This document shows positions 30,029-33,398 of a DNA stretch of 33,398 nucleotides, one piece after another (within the stretch, counting starts at the first letter, position 1; the number at the start of each line of letters is the position of its first letter). This DNA is from an uncultured Eubacteriales bacterium (lineage in GTDB: Bacteria; Bacillota; Clostridia; Lachnospirales; Lachnospiraceae): assembly GCA_900316115.1 (NCBI GenBank), contig ONBN01000023.1:1-33398 (forward strand), given 5' to 3'. A program made the translations under genes and the position numbers. The notes below the pieces were generated by a model. It saw only the letters and a list, made by a program, of their open reading frames with translations. It was not told the origin of the DNA and searched no databases.

Positions 30029-31207
30029 ATGGCGAGAGAAATAGAAACAAAGTGCCTTCACTTAGAAGAAGAGGAAGGCTGTTGTAACAATTATGGATCC
30101 ATCAGCTATCCGATTTACCAGACAGCAACCTATGCACATGAAGGAGTGGGCAGAAGTACAGGCTTTGATTACAGCAGATTACAGAATCCTACAAGAGAGC
30201 ATCTGGAGAAAGTAGTAGCATCCCTGGAAAACGGTATTGATGCGCTGGCTTTTTCTTCAGGAATGGCAGCAATTTCCCTGTTAATGGAGATCTTTAAGCC
30301 AGGAGATCATCTGATCGCAGATGCGGATCTGTATGGAGGAAGTATCCGTCTTTTTGACCATGTGTCTTCCAAGAACGGCATTACTTTTTCCAGAGTAGAC
30401 TGCCATAAGGTGAACGTGGAGGACTACATTCAGGAGAACACAAAAGCTATTTATATTGAAACACCAACCAATCCGATGATGAATGTGACAGACATTCAGG
30501 CGCTTTCCAAGATTGCCAGAAAGCATGATCTTCTTCTTATTGTTGATAATACATTTTTATCCCCGTATTTCCAGAATCCACTGGATCTTGGGGCAGACAT
30601 TGTAGTACACAGCGGAACAAAGTATCTGGGCGGACATAACGATACCCTTGCAGGCTTTCTGGTGACAAACCGGGAGGATATCAGCGAGAAATTCCGTTTC
30701 CTGATCAAAACAACCGGTGCAGGTCTGGCTCCCTTAGACAGCTGGCTGATCCTTCGGGGAATCAAGACCCTGGGCGTGCGTATGGACCGTGCCCAGGAAA
30801 ATACCATCGCCATCGCACATTGGCTTAAAAAACAGAAAGCAGTGACCAGAGTGATCTATCCGGGGCTTCCCGAGCATCCGGGATATGAGATCATGAAAAA
30901 GCAGGCCAGAGGTTTTGGGGCAATGCTCACCTTCCAGCTGGAAAGCAAAGAATTTGCCCTTGCAATTCTGGAAACAGTCCGTATGATTAAATTTGCAGAG
31001 AGTCTTGGAGGAGTGGAGACACTGATCACTTATCCTACCACACAGACCCACGCAGATGTTCCAAAAGAGATCAGGGAAAAGAACGGGATCACAGAAGCGA
31101 CCCTGCGTCTGTCCGTTGGTATTGAAAATATCAAGGACCTGATCGATGAACTGGAAAAAGTGTTCAAAGAGATAGAAGGAGAACTTTATGCCGGAGAGAA
31201 ATCTTGA
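30029..31207 (+). CDS. Cys/Met metabolism PLP enzyme (cystathionine gamma-synthase/lyase family)
   Basis: A gamma-family transsulfuration enzyme of 392 aa, acting on cystathionine, O-acyl-homoserine, homocysteine or methionine. Motifs: YPIYQTATYAHEGVG (27-41), GFDYSRLQNPTREHLE (45-60), AFSSGMAAISLLM (74-86), IYIETPTNP (141-149), DNTFLSPYFQNPLDLGADIV (173-192), the Schiff-base Lys198 in HSGTKYLGGHND, and SLGGVETLITYPTTQTHA. The exact reaction cannot be fixed from motifs; the downstream MalY/PatB homolog suggests a synthase-then-lyase pair making homocysteine, but a lyase role is equally possible. The start has AGAGGG 7 nt upstream. It overlaps the next gene by 20 nt. Confidence 0.87.
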   Translation: MAREIETKCLHLEEEEGCCNNYGSISYPIYQTATYAHEGVGRSTGFDYSRLQNPTREHLEKVVASLENGIDALAFSSGMAAISLLMEIFKPGDHLIADADLYGGSIRLFDHVSSKNGITFSRVDCHKVNVEDYIQENTKAIYIETPTNPMMNVTDIQALSKIARKHDLLLIVDNTFLSPYFQNPLDLGADIVVHSGTKYLGGHNDTLAGFLVTNREDISEKFRFLIKTTGAGLAPLDSWLILRGIKTLGVRMDRAQENTIAIAHWLKKQKAVTRVIYPGLPEHPGYEIMKKQARGFGAMLTFQLESKEFALAILETVRMIKFAESLGGVETLITYPTTQTHADVPKEIREKNGITEATLRLSVGIENIKDLIDELEKVFKEIEGELYAGEKS

Positions 31208-32369
31208 TTTTGACAGGATCATTAACAGAAAAAATACCAATTGCCTGAAATATGACTTTGCTGAAAAAAGGGGAATGCCAGCAGATGTACTGCCGTTGTG
31301 GGTGGCAGACATGGATTTTGAAACATCCTCCTATATAGAGGATGCGCTTGTAGAACGTGCAAAAGAAGGAATTTTTGGATACAGCGAAGTTATGACTCCT
31401 TATTTTGAAGCAGTGCATAACTGGATCCGGAGCCATCATGGATGGGATACCAGAGAAGAGTGGCTTATAAAGACGCCTGGTGTGGTCTTTGCCCTTGCTA
31501 TGGCTGTAAAGGCTTATACAGAGCCTGGGGACAGCGTACTGATCCAGTCGCCGGTTTATTATCCGTTTTCAGAGGTGATCACAGATAACAGCAGGAAGGT
31601 GGTCAGCAATGACCTTTATCTTGGAGAGGACAACCGTTATCATATGGATTTTCAGGATTTTGAGAAAAAGATCGCAGACGAAAAGATAAAGCTTTTCCTT
31701 TTATGTAATCCTCATAATCCGGTAGGCAGAGTATGGACAAGAGATGAACTGACCCGGGTGGGTGACATCTGTGTGAAATATGGAGTGACTGTAGTCAGTG
31801 ATGAGATCCATCAGGATTTTGTTTTCAAGGGAAAACATCAGGTTTTTGCAGGTCTGAAAAAGGAATATGAGGATATTACCGTTACCTGTACAGCACCAAG
31901 CAAAACCTTTAATCTGGCAAGTATGCTTATTTCCAATATTTTTATTCCAAATGCAGGTCTGCGCCGCAGGTTCCGGAAACAGATGGATGCAGCAGGCATG
32001 AGCCAGCTTGGCATCCTTGGGCTGGTGGCCTGCGAAACTGCTTACACCAAGGGCGGACAGTGGTATGAGGCAATGCATGCTTATGTGAAAGAAAATATTG
32101 AATTTACCAGAAAATATGTAGAAGAAAAGCTACCAGGCGTGAACATGACGGATCATGAAGGAACATATCTGGTATGGCTGGATTTCAGGGAAACCGGACT
32201 TTCTGTGGAGGAACTGGAAAATCGGATCATTTATAAAGCCGGACTCTGGCTGGACAGCGGTAAGATTTTTGGTAATCTGGGTCGTGGGTTCCAGAGGATA
32301 AATGTAGCCTGCCCAAGGGCAACCCTGACAGAGGCGCTGGAAAGGATCCGAATGGCTCTAGCAGATTAA
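31188..32369 (+). CDS. MalY/PatB-type C-S lyase (cystathionine beta-lyase-like aminotransferase fold)
   Basis: PLP enzyme that cleaves the beta C-S bond of cystathionine or cysteine conjugates, giving a thiol, pyruvate and ammonia; cytosolic. The 393-aa protein has the family start LDFDRIINRKNTNCLKYD, PLWVADMDFETSSYI (36-50), the LCNPHNPVGRVW block (172-183), Asp205 in VVSDEIHQDF and the Schiff-base Lys239 in TAPSKTFNLA. C-terminal LDSGKIFG and RINVACPRA are typical of MalY/PatB. Its ATG lies within the end of the upstream gene (20-nt overlap), and the bile salt hydrolase begins 13 nt after its stop. Confidence 0.9.
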   Translation: MPERNLDFDRIINRKNTNCLKYDFAEKRGMPADVLPLWVADMDFETSSYIEDALVERAKEGIFGYSEVMTPYFEAVHNWIRSHHGWDTREEWLIKTPGVVFALAMAVKAYTEPGDSVLIQSPVYYPFSEVITDNSRKVVSNDLYLGEDNRYHMDFQDFEKKIADEKIKLFLLCNPHNPVGRVWTRDELTRVGDICVKYGVTVVSDEIHQDFVFKGKHQVFAGLKKEYEDITVTCTAPSKTFNLASMLISNIFIPNAGLRRRFRKQMDAAGMSQLGILGLVACETAYTKGGQWYEAMHAYVKENIEFTRKYVEEKLPGVNMTDHEGTYLVWLDFRETGLSVEELENRIIYKAGLWLDSGKIFGNLGRGFQRINVACPRATLTEALERIRMALAD

Positions 32370-32381
32370 GGAGGCATTTTT

Positions 32382-33302
32382 ATGTGCACAGCAGCGACTT
32401 ACAGGACAAAGGATTTTTACTTTGGAAGAACTTTGGATTATGAATTTTCCTATGGGGATGAGGTGACGGTTACACCACGGAATTATCCCTTTCATTTTCG
32501 CAATAAAGGACTTTTAAAATCTCATTATGGGATCATTGGCATGGCCTATGTAGCAGATGATTATCCGCTTTATTATGATGGGATCAATGAGAAAGGCCTT
32601 GGGATCGCAGGTCTGAATTTTGTGGGAAATGCCTGGTATGGGAAGGCACAGGAAGGAAAGGACAATCTTGCACAGTTTGAGCTGATCCCCTGGCTTCTTG
32701 GTACTTGTGCTTCTGTAGCGGAAGTGCGGAAGGCGCTGGAAAACATTAATATTACAGATACACCATTTAGTGAAAAGCTTCCGGTCTCACCTCTGCACTG
32801 GATCATTGCAGACAAGGAGGAAAGCATCACCCTTGAGTCTATAAGGGAAGGCCTGAAGGTATATGATAATCCGGTAGGAGTGCTGACCAACAATCCAACC
32901 TTTGACCGGCAGTTATTTAACCTGAATAATTATATGCATCTGTCTCCAAAGCAGCCGGAAAATCTTTTTTCCAAAGGGCTGGATCTTAATACCTACAGCA
33001 GGGGCATGGGAGCACTGGGGCTTCCGGGAGATCTGTCTTCTGCTTCACGTTTTGTAAGGGTGGCTTTTACAAAAATGAATGCAGTTTCCGGAGATTCCGA
33101 AGGGGAAAGTATCAGTCAGTTTTTCCATATTCTGGGCTCTGTAGATCAGCAGAGAGGCTGCTGTCAGGTAGCAGAGGGTAAATATGAGATTACCATTTAT
33201 ACTTCCTGCTGCAACTGCGACAAGGGGATTTATTATTACAATACTAAGACTTCCCATACCCAAAATGGGCTTCGCACCTTGAAAATTCAATATTTCAGCT
33301 AA
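32382..33302 (+). CDS. bsh: Choloylglycine hydrolase (bile salt hydrolase, Ntn family)
   Basis: Cleaves the amide bond of glycine- or taurine-conjugated bile acids; intracellular, gut-adapted. The 306-aa protein begins MCTAATYRTKDFYFGRTLDY: Cys2 is the N-terminal nucleophile exposed by Met removal, Arg16 and Asp19 follow. Asn79 (GLNFVGNA), Asn170/171 (VLTNNPTFD) and Arg223 (SSASRFVR) complete the bile-salt-hydrolase active-site set, which favours this over penicillin V acylase. The YSRGMGALGLPGDLSS block near 205-220 is typical. AAGGAGG lies 7 nt before the ATG, 12 nt after the C-S lyase, so it is in the same operon. Penicillin V acylase activity cannot be excluded. No clear terminator follows. 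Confidence 0.92.
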   Translation: MCTAATYRTKDFYFGRTLDYEFSYGDEVTVTPRNYPFHFRNKGLLKSHYGIIGMAYVADDYPLYYDGINEKGLGIAGLNFVGNAWYGKAQEGKDNLAQFELIPWLLGTCASVAEVRKALENINITDTPFSEKLPVSPLHWIIADKEESITLESIREGLKVYDNPVGVLTNNPTFDRQLFNLNNYMHLSPKQPENLFSKGLDLNTYSRGMGALGLPGDLSSASRFVRVAFTKMNAVSGDSEGESISQFFHILGSVDQQRGCCQVAEGKYEITIYTSCCNCDKGIYYYNTKTSHTQNGLRTLKIQYFS

Positions 33303-33314
33303 CAAAATAGCAAT

Positions 33315-33398
33315 TTATGCCATCGCAGTCCCTGGATGGAGTGCATTACGCAGATATTCTGGCAGTCTGGATTCAAAATCAGCAATAAGGGCAGAAAG
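33315..33398 (-). CDS. Possible 3' end of a minus-strand gene running off the window
   Basis: The minus strand is open from the right edge to a TAA at 33315-33317 and encodes a plausible C-terminus (SALIADFESRLPEYLRNALHPGT, written here only in part). The codons look coding and the orientation is convergent with the bile salt hydrolase, but only 27 residues are visible and I do not recognise the family. Confidence 0.3.
   Translation of the reverse strand, partial: LSALIADFESRLPEYLRNALHPGTAMA

Noticed and set aside
1-33398. CRISPR arrays, complete insertion sequences or defence systems
   Set aside because: No regularly spaced 25-40 bp repeats, transposase motifs or known defence genes were seen on either strand.

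Overview
The window reads as a chromosomal segment of a low-GC, spore-forming, anaerobic gut Firmicute, most likely a member of the Lachnospiraceae (Blautia/Dorea-like). The evidence is the sporulation set (SpoIID, SpoIIQ, SpoVT), a SufCBDSU iron-sulfur operon without SufA, a choloylglycine (bile salt) hydrolase, DUF975/CmpB-type membrane proteins, and strong AGGAGG-type ribosome binding sites. This assignment rests on gene content only; no database search was possible.

Layout. 1-1278: the right end of a prophage or prophage remnant. It holds an N-terminally damaged amidase endolysin, a 45-nt 3' half of tRNA-Lys(UUU) that looks like an attR site, and the host terminator. 1301-4000: a minus-strand operon of a serine hydrolase (COG1680), a DUF3343 protein and YedF, the last two being a sulfur/selenium-carrier pair. 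4266-7433: a DUF975-CmpB fusion membrane protein convergent with a membrane-anchored metallophosphoesterase. 7688-9410: spoIID and spoIIQ, both with apparent loss of catalytic residues. 9693-12027: a GIY-YIG protein, a hemolysin III-like protein, PgsA and a small hypothetical protein. 12053-15941: threonine aldolase, SpoVT, a VanY-type peptidase and nicotinate phosphoribosyltransferase.

16088-21088 looks partly accessory. It begins with tRNA-Gln(CUG), followed by a truncated Phd/YefM antitoxin remnant and a frameshifted methyltransferase/serine-hydrolase fusion. Next come a zinc-ribbon protein, an AlkA-like glycosylase, a YczE-like membrane protein and a ferredoxin-tailed aldo/keto-reductase-like protein. 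21554-24750 is a large secreted beta-helix surface protein split by a one-base frameshift.

25062-33302 has a sulfur theme. It holds the sufC-sufB-sufD-sufS-sufU operon, then a three-gene unit: a gamma-class transsulfuration PLP enzyme, a MalY/PatB C-S lyase and a bile salt hydrolase. SufS, YedF/DUF3343, the two C-S-bond PLP enzymes and the hydrolase (which releases taurine or glycine from bile salts) all bear on sulfur traffic. The physical coupling of the hydrolase to the C-S lyases is the most interesting arrangement here. I saw no CRISPR array, no complete insertion sequence and no obviously unprecedented defence system.
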